Positions 48,575-59,960 are shown, numbered from the stretch's first letter. The stretch is 64,000 nucleotides of DNA from Muscardinus avellanarius (GCA_963383645.1 OY726558.1:178341134-178405133), one strand, 5' to 3'. Numbers and translations: made by a program. Notes: a model not told the origin generated them from the letters alone.

Positions 48575-48676
48575 GGTGGGATTGCAAATTAGTGCAACCA
48601 CTTTGGAAAACAATATGGAGGATCCTCAGAAGAATGAGCATGAACCTACCATATGATCCACCAGTACCACTTCTGA
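48575..48676 (+). mobile_element. Short L1 ORF2 fragment, sense
   Basis: 'gggattgcaaattagtgcaa', 'acaatatggaggatcctcag' and 'accactt' match the ORF2 C-terminal third (compare 60265-60370). About 100 bp only. Confidence 0.8.
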
Positions 48677-48679
48677 GCC

Positions 48680-48812
48680 TCTAGCTTTTTCATATTTTTA
48701 GTTTTGAACCAAGTACTCAGTAGGTTTCAGAGTTTCCCTAAGTTGCTGAGACTGGTTTTGAACCTGTAATCTTCCTGACTCAGCCTCCCAAGTATTAGTA
48801 TTACAGCCCTAG
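48680..48812 (-). repeat. Partial B1-dID SINE, antisense
   Basis: Linker and 7SL half ('cctgactcagcctcccaagt'), but both ends are lost. It touches the L1 fragment. Confidence 0.8.
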
Positions 48813-49148
48813 TGGTGGCAGTCACTCTCTTCAGTTACTATTCATTCCTTTGATGTTTTAATATGCTTTTACAGTTAACTTTAAGTCCCCATACCTCTAT
48901 TTAAGTAGTGTTTATATAAAACTTTTCTTGTTACTATAACCCAGTGGCAGAAAACTCTCTTCATTGTGACAAATTTTGTTATATATTGCAAGATATTCAA
49001 CATTTTTGTTTTTCCATAAATAATTATCTTTTCCCTCCATTAATTCATAGTGACAGTCAAAATATTTCTACAGTACAGATCTCTCTTCCAGGGGACTCAG
49101 TTTATCTAGAAACAACTGTGGTTTCAGTAGAAGAGAAATTAGTTCAAG

Positions 49149-49196
<48 letters not shown>

Positions 49197-49980
49197 TAAA
49201 TGTATCTATTTAAGATAGATGTAACTCAGTGGTAGACTTGACAGGACCAGATTCTTGACTTTATTTGGAATTCCTTCTAAACAAGATTTCTGCCATAAAT
49301 GTTAGAAGAATAAAGGTATTATTTGCTAAATAAAAGTGTTTATAAGAAGAAATGTATTTAGAAATTAGAATCAGATTTACATTCATCAGATGTTATTTTT
49401 GAAATTTATGTAATTTTGAATTTAGGTAATTTTGTAATTTTGAATTTAGGTAATTTTATAATTGAATATTATAATAAAAATTTTGTAATTTTGAATTAAT
49501 GTAAGAAGTATGTAAAATGCTCTTAACATTTTAATATGTAGTTATAAAAATCAGGTATAAAGTCTAAACTTAGAATTTGTTGGCATAATTTTATCATTTA
49601 TGTCCTAGGAATGCATGGAATCTTCAAGAAAGGTTATTAGATAATAAGAAAATTATATGCTTTCATCATTCAAAGAAAAAATATGTGCAAGATAATTAAA
49701 ACTAGAAAACAGAAAGACAGCCAAAACCAGATAATGCATAATACTTTTTATAAAAAAAAATCCAAGGCTAATAAAATTAAAGAATACAAAGAAATAATAC
49801 TTAAAATATGTAAAGTAATGCTGAGGAATCCATAGGAAAGGTGGTTTATGGCATATGTAATCTAGAGATCACTTTTGCAAGTATGTCTTGGAGTGCCTGG
49901 AGTTGAGTGAGGAGGAAGAAAAGATAGAATAGATCAAGAAAGATGCAATAACAATGATAAACACAAGTTTTAAATATATT
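48813..49980. other. Unique AT-rich DNA with (AT)n and a 24-bp tandem
   Basis: An AT tract lies at 49148-49198. Around 49410-49460 a 24-bp unit beginning 'taattttgaatttaggtaat' occurs twice. The frame at 48944-49213 ends in the AT tract and is not convincing. Confidence 0.5.
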
Positions 49981-49982
49981 TT

Positions 49983-50203
49983 TTATTTTTTAGTACCAGG
50001 GATGGAACCCAGGGCTATACCCCAAGAACTCCAAGCTATGTCCCCAGCCCTATTTTTTTTAATTCTTTATTTTGAAACAGGGTTTTACTGAGTTGCACAG
50101 AGCCTCACGGAGTAGCTGAGACTGGTCGCAAACCACAATCCTCCTGTCTCAGCCTCTAAGTTCTGAATTCTGGTATTACAAGCATGTGCCACCAACCCCG
50201 CCT
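49983..50203 (-). repeat. B1-dID SINE, antisense, with local duplication
   Basis: Complement of the ID half (gggatggaacccagggc), in which the 'accccaagaactccaagct' region is expanded. Then the long linker and 7SL half ending 'gtgccaccaaccccgcc'. Confidence 0.88.
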
Positions 50204-51934
50204 CATGTCTTACTCCTAATGGCTAGTCTTTCTGAACCTCTGAATGATTTGGACATGTTAACTTTAAAAATATATATCTTTAACAAAATTGTTTCAGTAG
50301 ATTCAGAAAAAATGACGTGGCCAGTTTCTCTAAACAACTCTACAATTCTTTGTTCTACAAAAAACATCTTTAAAGAATGAAGAAATGAATGTACAAAGAC
50401 AAATCATATTAATACAACAATAAACAGTTACAGTGAAAATAATATTTTTCAATATATATAAAAATAATTAGTAAACGATGGTATTAGTATTCTATTTTTC
50501 ACAATGATCATCATTATTTGGGTTTATTATTTTTTTCTCTAATAGAATGATACTAGGCACCGCAGCAGAAAGAAAGCATACTGTTCAATATGTTAACGCC
50601 AAGCCATTGGTTAATTCATATAAATGAAATATTTCTTCATACTCAGTATTGTCTCTAACAAGAAGAAAAATGAAATTTGCAGTCGACATGCTCTAATAAA
50701 TATCAGTGCAATTACTTACAGAGTTTGCAAAGTGTCTATGACTAAATGTGTGAGTATAAATTAGGCCAAATAATTTTAAAACTTAAATTACATCTTTGAG
50801 ACAGCTCATTAATTCTCACAGACCAACTGAATTGAGGTTACAGCAAAGCAATCCTCCTCTGTTCTTTCTAAGAATTAATGAGCTATTTAGAATTAGAACA
50901 AATCTGGCTTTTAGAGAAATTTGAATCACAATATTAAAATTTACCCTAGCAGAGGATGTTATGGATCCATATATTTGAAAATTTAAATAAGGATTGAAGT
51001 ATAACTACAATTTAAAGAGTTTTTATGTATCAGGAACAACATTGTTAATTAGTGTAACAGTAAAGATGAACTTGATTCAAGACTATGAAATAAAATGATC
51101 TCTAATATTTTATATTTATAGAAATATTTATTGTATTACTGTACAGTGAAATTTTCTGTTTATTTGAAATGATTACCACATTTATACACTGCTGTCAGGA
51201 ATACTAATATTCAATGGGCACATAATGATTATAGGGCCATTAGTGAACTGTTTGAATAGAAACTACTCTTGTTTGTAATTCTACTGAATATAAATTGGAA
51301 GTTAATCGTTATCATTCTGCTTTCTAAGGATGTGATAATTTTAGCTGTTATACCACAGATCTACTTATTTGAAGCAATAAATCACTGTAGAAAATTACAA
51401 ATAGCCCTTGTGTAACATTACCATACAATGACTATTTTTTTTCTTATTGTATGGTATTGCATTATTAAGTATTGGAAGGAATTATTTTGCCTGTATTTTT
51501 TAAGCACGCAATTTATGTCAGGAACAATGCATGTAATAAAGGATAGGTCTAATAAAAGCAAACTTTCTGGAAATATATAGTCTGAGAAGAATATGTTAAT
51601 ACCCTATAATTTAATCATTAAATAACATGTTTATAAAGTGGGTTGAGAACATGGGGAGAAGGATCATTCCTAGTTTCATAGACAATATAGAAATTTAATA
51701 AAAATTAGATGGTTATTTTTCATCAAAGTTAAATAACATTTTCTTCGTTGTATTAAATGCATCCCGGATATGCAAATGAGTGACACAAGCATTAATGAAT
51801 TAAATAACAAATTAAGTAAAATAATATGCTTCAATTAAGTAAGGCTGGTGAAACATATGCAAGGCTTCAGCTTTGGATGGTATTCTGTTTTTATTTGGAA
51901 TGTTTCCAAAGGCTCATGCCTTGAAAACTTTTTT
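50204..51934. other. Unique AT-rich DNA with a hairpin
   Basis: 1.7 kb, no recognised repeat. An 11-bp inverted repeat lies at 51419-51429 and 51446-51456. Confidence 0.4.
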
Positions 51935-51944
51935 CTCAATTCAG

Positions 51945-51994
<50 letters not shown>

Positions 51995-52196
51995 ATGTTT
52001 CTGGTGATAGAACTTAGAATAACTTTGAATACACCCCCAGCTCAATTTTACTCTTTATTTTGAAACAAGGTCTCATTAAACTGTGGAGGGCCTTACTAAG
52101 CTGCTGGGACTGGCTGTGAACCTTCAATTCTCCTATCTCAGCCTCCCAAATACTGGGATTACAAGGGTGCTCCACCATGCCTGGCTCAATTCAGTA
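51935..52196 (-). repeat. B1-dID SINE, antisense, with (GT)n tail and TSD
   Basis: The exact direct repeat 'ctcaattcagta' at 51935-51946 and 52185-52196 encloses a GT tract (to about 51991) and a complete old-type SINE. The GT tract is therefore part of the insertion. Confidence 0.94.
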
Positions 52197-52229
52197 ATGT
52201 TAAAATGCAATGTTCAATTAAAAAAATTT

Positions 52230-52450
52230 ATCAGATATGGTGGCACATGATTATAAACCCAATATGTGGGAGGCTGAAACAGAAAGATCACAGGCTCACA
52301 AGTTAGCCTCAGCAACTTAAGTGAGGCTCTCCATAACTTAGTGAGACCCTATTTCACAATAAAAAAAAAAAAAAGGGCTGGTGTATAGCTCAAAGGTAGA
52401 ATGCCCCTGGATTAAATTCCTAGAAACACGCACAAACACACAGACACACA

Positions 52451-52487
<37 letters not shown>
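52230..52487 (+). repeat. B1-dID SINE, sense, with (CA)n tail
   Basis: 'agatatggtggcacatgatt', long linker and the ID half 'gctggtgtatagctcaaagg' are followed by CAGA/CA units to 52486 in place of an A tail. Confidence 0.9.
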
Positions 52488-52488
<1 letters not shown>

Positions 52489-52694
52489 TATTGGTGCAAT
52501 ATGATTGTAAACAATAGAAAGACATTTAGTAATACATTCATATTAGCTAATAGCGAAATACTGTTTCCTTCCCCTTCCTCCCCTTTGTATCCCATTTTAC
52601 CTTCTTAGATCCACTTCCAACCCAATATTGTTCTCTCTCCTATCTTTATAAGGTCTCTTTTCATTCTGTTTTTCTTTCATTTCCAGATTACAGA
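52488..52694. other. Unique DNA
   Basis: No recognisable feature. Confidence 0.4.
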
Positions 52695-53085
52695 TAGAAC
52701 CCTTAGGAAGTGATTAGATTATGAGGGCTCAAATTTCAGCAGTGGATTAATCTATTAATTTTTCCATATCTGACTGGACTTCTGATTGGGAGGTTGTAGA
52801 AACTGTAGGTCTACTTGAATGAAGTAGGTCCTTGGGTCCTTACTCTTTGGAACTGTATCTTATCCTCAGCCTTTTTCTTTCTCTCTTCTTTCTGCTATGA
52901 AAACAGCAGTTTTCCTCTGCCACTTCTTTCTGATCATAGATCTTTCTGTCTCAAAACAGCCTAAAAGCAACAGAACCAATTGACCTTGACCCGAAACATG
53001 AGACCTTGAGCCAAAATAAACTTTTTCTCCATTAAGTTGATTTATTACCTATTTTGTTAAAGTGCAAAAAACTGCTAACACAGAT
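52695..53085 (+). mobile_element. MaLR-type LTR, sense, 5' end lost
   Basis: Follows the MaLR LTR order: 'gaagtgattagattatgagg', 'agtggattaatc', 'gaagtaggtccttggg', a C/T-rich stretch, 'gagccaaaataaac' with AATAAA, and 'actgctaacacaga' at the 3' end. No retroviral coding sequence is attached. It is a solo, diverged LTR. Confidence 0.75.
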
Positions 53086-53625
53086 AAAGAAATGTTCACC
53101 AAATTAGAATAAATGAAACTGTTTTAAAATACAAACAATGGAAAATCTCACAGAATAAAAACAGAGTGCACTGGAGTTGCAAGTCAAGTCTGAGAAGTCC
53201 TACTAATCATTTCGTGCATGGGCTTGATAATTATATACAGTAAGATGCAAGGGAGAAAATAGGTTCTCAAATTTTGGAAGAATAGTCTGTTGCTTCAGGG
53301 AAATTTTTCTAAGAAGATTGTCAAAATAAATAAGAAACTAATAATCCCACAAAGACAAACCACATTTGTTTTCTTGGCAAGAAATGGTATATGAACAACG
53401 TGATATCTACATATATCTGTCATTCTGAGATGATACCTAGTTTCATTAACTTGAATGTTTACTCACACCTTAGCTTTAGGCATTCTTGTGTGGGTTTGAC
53501 TCTATCACCATAGTCACATGATTATAAATTACATTCTATATTTTTTTATTTTCACCTTCTATAATTTTCTAACTTTTTGTAGTTTATTTTTTACTCCTCC
53601 ATTAAACTTGAAATGAACATGATGT
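53086..53625. other. Unique AT-rich DNA
   Basis: No recognisable feature. Confidence 0.4.
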
Positions 53626-53712
53626 TTAAGAAAGATAGAGGCTGTAGCTTAGTAAAATATGTGTTCTACTTGTGCTAAATTACCCTGGGTTCAATCCCAA
53701 GCACCACATGAA
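53626..53712 (+). repeat. Solitary ID element
   Basis: 'gaggctgtagcttagtaaaa' followed by 'ccctgggttcaatcccaagc' and 'accacatgaaa' matches the full 75-bp ID body with its A- and B-box regions. It lacks a 7SL half. It is a SINE, not a tRNA gene, because no cloverleaf 3' half can be drawn. Confidence 0.8.
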
Positions 53713-54257
53713 AGATAAGCCAACTACCTACAATATTAATTATCTACTTGCTTAACACAACAATGTTAAAATACATCAGTTTTGACTAATATATGCTATC
53801 TCAATTCTCTTATATCTGTTTATAGGAAGTTTATAGCTCATTTTTTAGTATATCACTCAATTTAGAGGAAACAGGAACTAAATATTTTTGTAGCAAAATT
53901 ACTGATATGTTACTTAATGCTGAATTCATTGAAAATAAATTATTTTATTTCAATTCAAAATACATATAATTTTTCCTTAAAATTTTCATCTCTACTACAA
54001 ATATATTCCAAACAACAAATAATTATATCATACAATATGACAAAATAATTACAATAATTTTACTCAGTATTTTATTTTGCATTTAACTGTATTTACTATG
54101 CAATACACACATATAAATTATTTTCAAGTGATTTGGCCAATATTTATATGTGTTGACATATGTATGGTATATATCAATAGCTGTAAGAAATCTGAAAGTA
54201 AGTTTTAGAATTAAAAATATCAAGGCATAAACACCTTATGAATTTTAAAACCACAAT
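53713..54257. other. Unique AT-rich DNA
   Basis: No recognisable feature. Confidence 0.4.
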
Positions 54258-54662
54258 GTCAGCTGAGTGTGGTGGTACACACATGTAATTCCAGTACTCG
54301 GGAGGCTGAGACAGAATAGGCAGTTTGAGACTAGCCACTTAACAAGACACTTTTTTTTTTTTTTTTGCATTACTGGAGATGGAACCCAGAAGCATCCCCA
54401 AGCTATATCCCCAGCTCTATTTTTTATTTTTTATTTTGAAACAAGCTCTCACTGAGTTGCAAAGGGCCTTACTAAGTAGCTGAAATTGAACAAACGTTGT
54501 AATCCTCCTGTCTCAGTCTCTCAAATGCTGGGATTACAAGTATATGCCACCACTTCAAGGTTAACAAGATACTTTCAAAAAAATAAATAAATTGATCAAA
54601 AAGTGTAACTCAGAAGTAGAATGTACCTGAGTTCAATCCCCAGTATCACAAAATAAAATAAG
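54258..54662 (+). repeat. Old B1-dID SINE, sense, split by a nested SINE
   Basis: The 7SL half (54260-54350, 'gctgagtgtggtggtacaca') and the ID half (about 54573-54655, ending 'gagttcaatccccagtatca') are separated by an antisense SINE. Removing 54351-54572 restores one continuous element. Confidence 0.92.
54339..54572 (-). repeat. Nested B1-dID SINE, antisense, with TSD
   Basis: The duplicated target 'ttaacaagacac' / 'ttaacaagatac' (54339-54350, 54561-54572; one mismatch) is itself a piece of the host SINE. The inserted copy (54351-54560) has a T run and old-type linker. Confidence 0.93.
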
Positions 54663-55552
54663 TAAATAAATAATTGTAAAAGAAAAAGGGAAAGAAAAAA
54701 AAAAGTATTGTCCTACAATACATTACATACACAGCAGCACTATCATTTCTAAAAGAAATAAGTATAATTCAATAGAAAATTTAAAATGAAGCTGAACTAT
54801 CATTTAATGTATATCATCACACTTTCAAATCAGCTCCTGTACGTATTACCTTCACAATGCCTCTCATAACAACTGATGCTTGCTGGTCCTCTTCCATTTC
54901 CTTCTCTTTTATCAACTTTTATTTGCTTCTTGCTTTTCTAATTCACAAATCAACCAATATATGTCTAGTGTATTTTTATTATGTATTTGTAATATTTTAT
55001 AAAATCTAGATTAATATTCTAGTTTTATATTTTTAAATATCAGTAATTTATTCAAAGTTCCACACCAAAAATCTTGAAGTATATTTCAGGTTTCATATTC
55101 TTCATTCTTTCCACATTATTAGATACAGGCTGAATAGTTTTGTTTGGCAAAAATAATGTATAAGGCATGCAACACAGAATTTTTTATTTCAGTGCTTATA
55201 CAGTATGCCATCTAGATGAGAGGTGCATAACTGATTTTTCTTCATTCTGAAGTTGCATTTTTTTCTTTTTATTTGAAAATAATCTCTCAAGTAGTATATT
55301 TAAAAAAAAAACAAGTAAGTGACTTATTCTTTTTCAGCTATTCATTCAGTTATTTTAGCATTCACTGATGATTCTAGCAAATTTTATATTAGTGAATATT
55401 GCAAAATAGTGATTTTCTAAATCAGTGTTTTTGTATTTAGTAATTATTGACTTTCTCCAAATATAAGATTTCATTTTATCTTCTTCCTATAGCTCTTTAA
55501 TAATCAGTATGTACTCATAACCTCTCCTTTAGAAAGACCAGTGTGTTATTAT
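54663..55552. other. Unique AT-rich DNA
   Basis: About 900 bp, no recognisable feature. Confidence 0.4.
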
Positions 55553-55601
55553 TAACATTACCTTTTATTTTTTATTATAATTATTGTTTTTGTTGTTGTT
55601 G

Positions 55602-55648
<47 letters not shown>

Positions 55649-55852
55649 TGGTGGTACTGGGGCTTCTGGAAGCCCTTCTACCTCCGGGCTACACTCCCAG
55701 ACCAATTTTATACTTTTTTTATTTTTTGGAAACAGGGTCTCTTAAGCCAGCGGGACTGGCTTCGAACCAGTGCGATCCTTTTGTCTTCACCTCCCAAGCG
55801 CAGGGATTACAAGTATGCGCCACCACGCCCGGCTGGCTAACATTATCTTTTT
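55553..55852 (-). repeat. Young-type B1-dID SINE, antisense, with (GTT)n(ATT)n tail and TSD
   Basis: The near-exact repeat 'taacatta' plus 'cttttt' at about 55553 and 55838 encloses about 60 bp of GTT then ATT units (55588-55648) and a CpG-bearing SINE with the short linker ('cttaagccagcgggactggc'). Confidence 0.9.
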
Positions 55853-56267
55853 AGCATACAAAGAATATAAGAATTGTCAAGGGGTAGTTTTTTTCTAACA
55901 TTTCTTTTGATTGTATGACTGAAGTAATTTTATACATTTACAGGTGGAGAACATTTTCAACACAGTTTCAATTCAAATAAAATTGAAATAGTTTACTGGC
56001 ACTACTTATAGTACTCATATTACTATCTGACATACAATATTTGGTCAAATTAGTGATATTTCAGTCCAATGACTTGTATAAGAATTTTCTTAGAGGAATT
56101 TGGTACTTGAGAAGTACTCAATCTCAGTGTATGTTTAATCTGCTCTCCTCATTTTCTGACAGACTTTCTTAACCCCTCTTTCTAAACTACCCTGATGTTG
56201 GAGTAATGTGAAGGGTTACTACTAATGACAATAATGACATTATTGTGTTAGTGGTTAAATAATAGGT
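55853..56267. other. Unique AT-rich DNA
   Basis: No recognisable feature. Confidence 0.4.
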
Positions 56268-56487
56268 AATTATTTTTTTATTTTTTGTGGTACTAGGGAT
56301 GGAGCCCAAGGGCGTTCTATCCCTGAACCACATCCACACCCTATTTTTTACTATTATTCTTTATTTTGAAACAAGGTCTTACTGAGTTGCAAAGGGCCTA
56401 AGTACTTGAAGCTCTGTTTAAACCATGATTCTCTTGTCTCAGCCTCCTGAATCCTGGGATTACAAGCTTGAGCCACCACACCCAGCT
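56268..56487 (-). repeat. B1-dID SINE, antisense, old type
   Basis: 'actagggatggagcccaagg', long linker and 7SL half ending 'gccaccacacccagctg'. Immediately after it 'aataaaaggtaattctaa' occurs twice in tandem (about 56490-56530). Confidence 0.9.
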
Positions 56488-56885
56488 GAATAAAAGGTAA
56501 TTCTAATTAATTAATAAAAGGTAATTCTAAGTAGGGTAGTAAGTTTCTTTATGTCTTGGTACCTACTGTTTTGCCTTTGCTAAGAAAAATCCATATTTTA
56601 AACACAAGGCACCTGAACAATATCACTTTCATATTTCAAGTTATACATGCTTTTGAAAGACAAACTACATGGTATGCCATGTAACTATGAAAAAAGTAGT
56701 ATGAAAATCAGGCTTCCAGGCCTCAGTATTTAAATGACATTTTCATTAATGTTTTCTCATTTTCTTAGCTCATTTGTTTACTTCCAGTAAAGGTGCACTT
56801 CAATATGAGTAGTTTGAGAATTTACATTATTGAATAAATATATGTTTAAAATTGTAGTGACTGTATTTTTTACTCTAGTCAATTT
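56488..56885. other. Unique AT-rich DNA
   Basis: No recognisable feature besides the small tandem repeat at its start. Confidence 0.4.
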
Positions 56886-56886
56886 A

Positions 56887-56887
56887 A

Positions 56888-56932
<45 letters not shown>

Positions 56933-57130
56933 TGCAGTATTTCGGGTGGAACCCAGGGACATTCTATCTCTGGGCTACATCCCCAGAACTATTTTTTATT
57001 CTATATTTTGAAACAGGGTCTCATCAACTTGCAGAGAGCTTCACTAATTAGAGGAGGCTGTCCAGGAACCACGATCCTTTGTCTTCGCCTCCCAAATGCT
57101 GGGATTACAAGCATGCACCACAATGGCTGG
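56887..57130 (-). repeat. B1-dID SINE, antisense, with (ATT)n tail
   Basis: About 44 bp of ATT units, then the ID half ('gggtggaacccagggacatt'), linker and 7SL half. 'tcaattta' occurs on both sides and is a probable short target duplication. Confidence 0.9.
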
Positions 57131-57344
57131 ATCAATTTAGCTTTTCAACTAAGTCCTTTATAACTTGCAGGGTAAAATGAGTGTTGCAAGCTTACATGTA
57201 CAAACTTCTGCCATTTTTATTCCAAACATTTGCTGCTTTAGAAAGACTAGTACTTGAGATATAAGAGAACTCAAAGACATGCATTTATAGAAAAAAAAAA
57301 AAAAAAAGAAAAAGAAGAAGCAATCCTAAATGTTATTTTAAGGG
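57131..57344. other. Unique DNA with A-rich run
   Basis: An A/G-rich run lies at about 57292-57320. Confidence 0.4.
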
Positions 57345-57390
57345 CTGGAATGTAGCTCAGTGGCTTGCCTTTCACCTGTGTTTCTGAAAT
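57345..57390 (+). repeat. ID fragment, sense
   Basis: 'gggctggaatgtagctcagt' and 'ttgcctttcac' match the 5' half of an ID element. Confidence 0.6.
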
Positions 57391-57700
57391 AGTAACCGGC
57401 CAGTTTATTTTCACAGAAAATTTAGGAAAATCTCTTGACAATAGTGATAGATTTATTATAAATTTATATTATATATAAATATTATATATTTCTTTTAGAG
57501 AAAGAGACTGTAAAGCAGAGCCTAAATATGGATGTAAGTAATATGTGAATGATTCTTTATATATTTAAATATATAAATAAAATATAAATATATTTATATA
57601 ATACTTGTGGGCTGTATTAATGTTTAACATATTCTTAAATTTATTCTCCTTTTATTCAAATTATACTTAAAATGCTTTATTGTTTGAATATAATTTTACC
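57391..57700. other. AT-rich DNA with TATATTTA-type palindromes
   Basis: From 57455 to 57605 the sequence is almost all A and T, with overlapping short palindromes. No gene feature. Confidence 0.4.
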
Positions 57701-57701
57701 A

Positions 57702-57780
57702 ATTTTTTTGGTGCTGGGAATCAAACTCAGGACCTTGTGCATCCTAGACAAGTACTCTGTTTCTGGGCTACAACCATAAA
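57702..57780 (-). repeat. Solitary ID element, antisense
   Basis: 'tggtgctgggaatcaaactc' and 'aggaccttgtgcatcctaga' are the complement of a full ID body. T run at its left end. Confidence 0.8.
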
Positions 57781-57797
57781 CCTCAATTTCACTTTAT

Positions 57798-58018
57798 AAA
57801 TAAACTCTTTGGAGCTGGGTGTGGTGGCCAGTGCTTGGGAGGCTGAGACAGAAGCGAAGCCAGCCTCAGCTACTTAGTGAGGCTCTCAGTAACTTATTGC
57901 GATCGTTTCCAAATAAAATATAAAATAGGTCTGGGAGTATAGCCTGGAGGTAGAAAAGCCCCTGGGTTCCACACCTAGTACCATAAAGTAAATAAATAAA
58001 TAAATAAATAAACTCTTT
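57798..58018 (+). repeat. B1-dID SINE, sense, intermediate type, with (AAAT)n tail and TSD
   Basis: 'aaataaactcttt' at 57798-57810 recurs after the AAAT tail (ending 58018). The ID half has the younger 'gggagtatagcctggaggta' but the older end 'cctgggttccacacctagta', making it a link between the two subtypes. Confidence 0.92.
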
Positions 58019-58384
58019 CAAACTGTATTCTGGATTTTACATTGAAGCTTAGTCAACTGGCAGATATTTTTCTTGCTCTTTTCAGTGATATTGATAGCCT
58101 GAAATCAGCCATGATGAGTGTGTACCACACCATCGATATTCAATAAAATAAATGGCATTTCTTTTTTGTCTTTTTATACCTGGCTTAGAGAATATTACTG
58201 ATATTGACTTGGAAAAGAGAAATTAGAAAGATAATACTTTAAACTTCAATCAAATAATTTGTTTATATGTTATTCTTAATTTTGAAAAATGTTGTAATTT
58301 TTTTCAGGTCTCTAAAGATTATAAAGCCTAATTGAAAAAATAATTTTAATTCAAATGGCATATAACAAATAAACACAAATGACA
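58019..58384. other. Unique AT-rich DNA
   Basis: Pre-insertion flank of the composite element. No other feature. Confidence 0.4.
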
Positions 58385-59252
58385 TTAAAAAACTGCACTT
58401 CCCAGCGAGGCCGGGATCGGAGCCTGCCGAGGGGTAGGCCGGTGATGGGGCCAGCGGTCCGCATCGGAGCCTGCCTTGAGGCAAGGCCGCTACTGGGGCC
58501 TCTGAGGCCGGGATTGGAGCCTGCCGAGTGGTTAGGCCGGTATCAGGACCAGTGAGGCTGGGATAGAAACCTGCCATGAGGCAAGGCTGGTGCTGGGGCC
58601 TCCGAGGCCAGGATAGGAGTCTGTCGAGGGGTTAGGCTGATGCCAGGGTCAGTGAGGCTGGGACGGAGGCTGCCTTGAGGCTAGGCTGGTGCTAGGGCCA
58701 CCTAGGCTGGGATCGGAGCCAGCCTTAGGGGTTAGGCCTGTGTGGGGGCCAGTGAGGCCAGAATCGGGGCCTCCCATGAGGCAAGGCTGCTGCTTGAGCC
58801 AGCGAGGTCTGGATCAGTCCACTGGGTATCCTGGCCACTACTGGGGCTGTCAAGAGTGGGATCGGTACTTATAATGCGGCATGCACAGAGAAATATCACA
58901 GAAAATTAAAATCAGATGCTTCCCCTAATCAGCAAAAACTAGGAGAAAAGGGGCAACAGGAAGTGGTCGAGTTATAGAAAGGGCCCTATAGCGAAGCAAT
59001 TAAGGTGACCAATCAGAGGGTATGAAATAGGGGAGGATGGAGCCTCTTTAAAATGCAGGAGGTAAATAAACAAATGTATCAAAGTTAATCACCAAAGAAG
59101 CATGGGATGAGGGAATGGGAAGGAATGGGATGGGGAGTGGATGAGGGCTAATTGGATGATGTGTGCTTGTATATCCTCTCAAATTTCTTATTCCAATTTG
59201 ATATATGATTACAATGCACCAATAAAAATAAATTTTAAAAAACTGCACTTCC
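58385..59252 (+). mobile_element. Composite retroposon: GC-rich VNTR fused to L1 3' UTR, with TSD
   Basis: A perfect 18-bp repeat (ttaaaaaactgcacttcc) at 58385-58402 and 59235-59252 bounds one insertion. The left boundary lies at a TT/AAAA site as used by the L1 endonuclease. From 58403 to about 58860 it is a GC-rich tandem array with ~50-bp units. After a short junction it becomes an L1 3' UTR (about 58905-59220; 'aggagaaaaggggcaacagg', 'caaatgtatcaaagttaatc') with AATAAA and an A-rich end at 59234. No ORF1 or ORF2 sequence is present. Other L1 copies here (6660-6990, 60601-60800) show no such array at the ORF2/3' UTR join. It is either an SVA-like non-autonomous composite or an L1 whose 5' UTR was joined to its 3' UTR. 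Confidence 0.88.
58404..58851 (+). repeat. GC-rich VNTR, nine ~50-bp units alternating two types
   Basis: Units start at 58404, 58453, 58501, 58551, 58601, 58651, 58700, 58751 and 58801 (48-51 bp each). Odd units carry 'tgccgaggggttaggcc'-like cores and even units 'tgccatgaggcaaggct'-like cores, giving a ~100-bp higher-order dimer. Nearly every unit contains 'gaggc' and ends 'ggggcc' or close to it. The ninth is strongly degraded. Reading frames across it (58263-58577 minus, 58689-58874 plus) are artefacts of low stop density in GC-rich DNA. Confidence 0.92.
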
Positions 59253-59925
59253 ATATGAACTTTCTATAAGTTTATAGCATTTAAACTTTTGAATTTTGTA
59301 CTTAAAAAGTTACTATGAGAGATGATGGGTACTTCTTTTAAAGTTTGTATTTTTATATGTATATATATTCAATAGTCTTAACATTTTAACTAGTATTAAA
59401 ACAAAGGGTATTTTGTTAGTTTTATAAATGTTTCCATTTCCCTTAGTTAATTTTTCAATAATTGGTTTAAATTACGTTTTTATACTCCTCAAAATGTTAA
59501 GTATTAGGAATGTAAGTCTAATTTATTTGCTTTAAGAAAGTACTGAATTTTGCATTATTTGGCTGGAAATGCTAGAGATGTCTCGAGCTTCATTATTCCT
59601 ATTGGAAGGACTGATGTCATCATGATCTGCTTTCTCTGCATTCTAATCTCTGTGTGTTGGCCTTACACTCAGACAGCTATTTTTTTTCCTAGCACAGAAA
59701 TTGCCTCATATTCTCATAGATATTAATGCAGAAGATAAAATCACAGCTTTCCAACAATAGAGAAAAACTCAATGGCCTAGATTTTCATGACCCAAATTAG
59801 ATCAGATGAGCAATCCTTGAGCCAGATACTTTGTTATGTAGAATAAGAGACACTGATTACATTTGAACCTGAGGTTTTTAAGCTCATAAACAGGTGAGGT
59901 CATTGTTTCCTAAAGGAAATTGTGT
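59253..59925. other. Unique AT-rich DNA
   Basis: No recognisable feature. Confidence 0.4.

Positions 59926-59960
<35 letters not shown>

Noticed and set aside
53626..53712. Possible tRNA gene
   Set aside because: The A- and B-box-like motifs belong to an ID SINE derived from a tRNA. No full cloverleaf can be drawn and an A-rich end follows.
58263..58577. GC-rich minus-strand open frame of 104 codons, and the plus-strand frame at 58689-58874
   Set aside because: They lie across the GC-rich tandem array, where stops are rare by composition. They cross the insertion boundary and have no domain.
58404..58851. CpG-island promoter of a host gene
   Set aside because: The GC-rich segment lies wholly inside an inserted element bounded by a target-site duplication, and no gene follows it.
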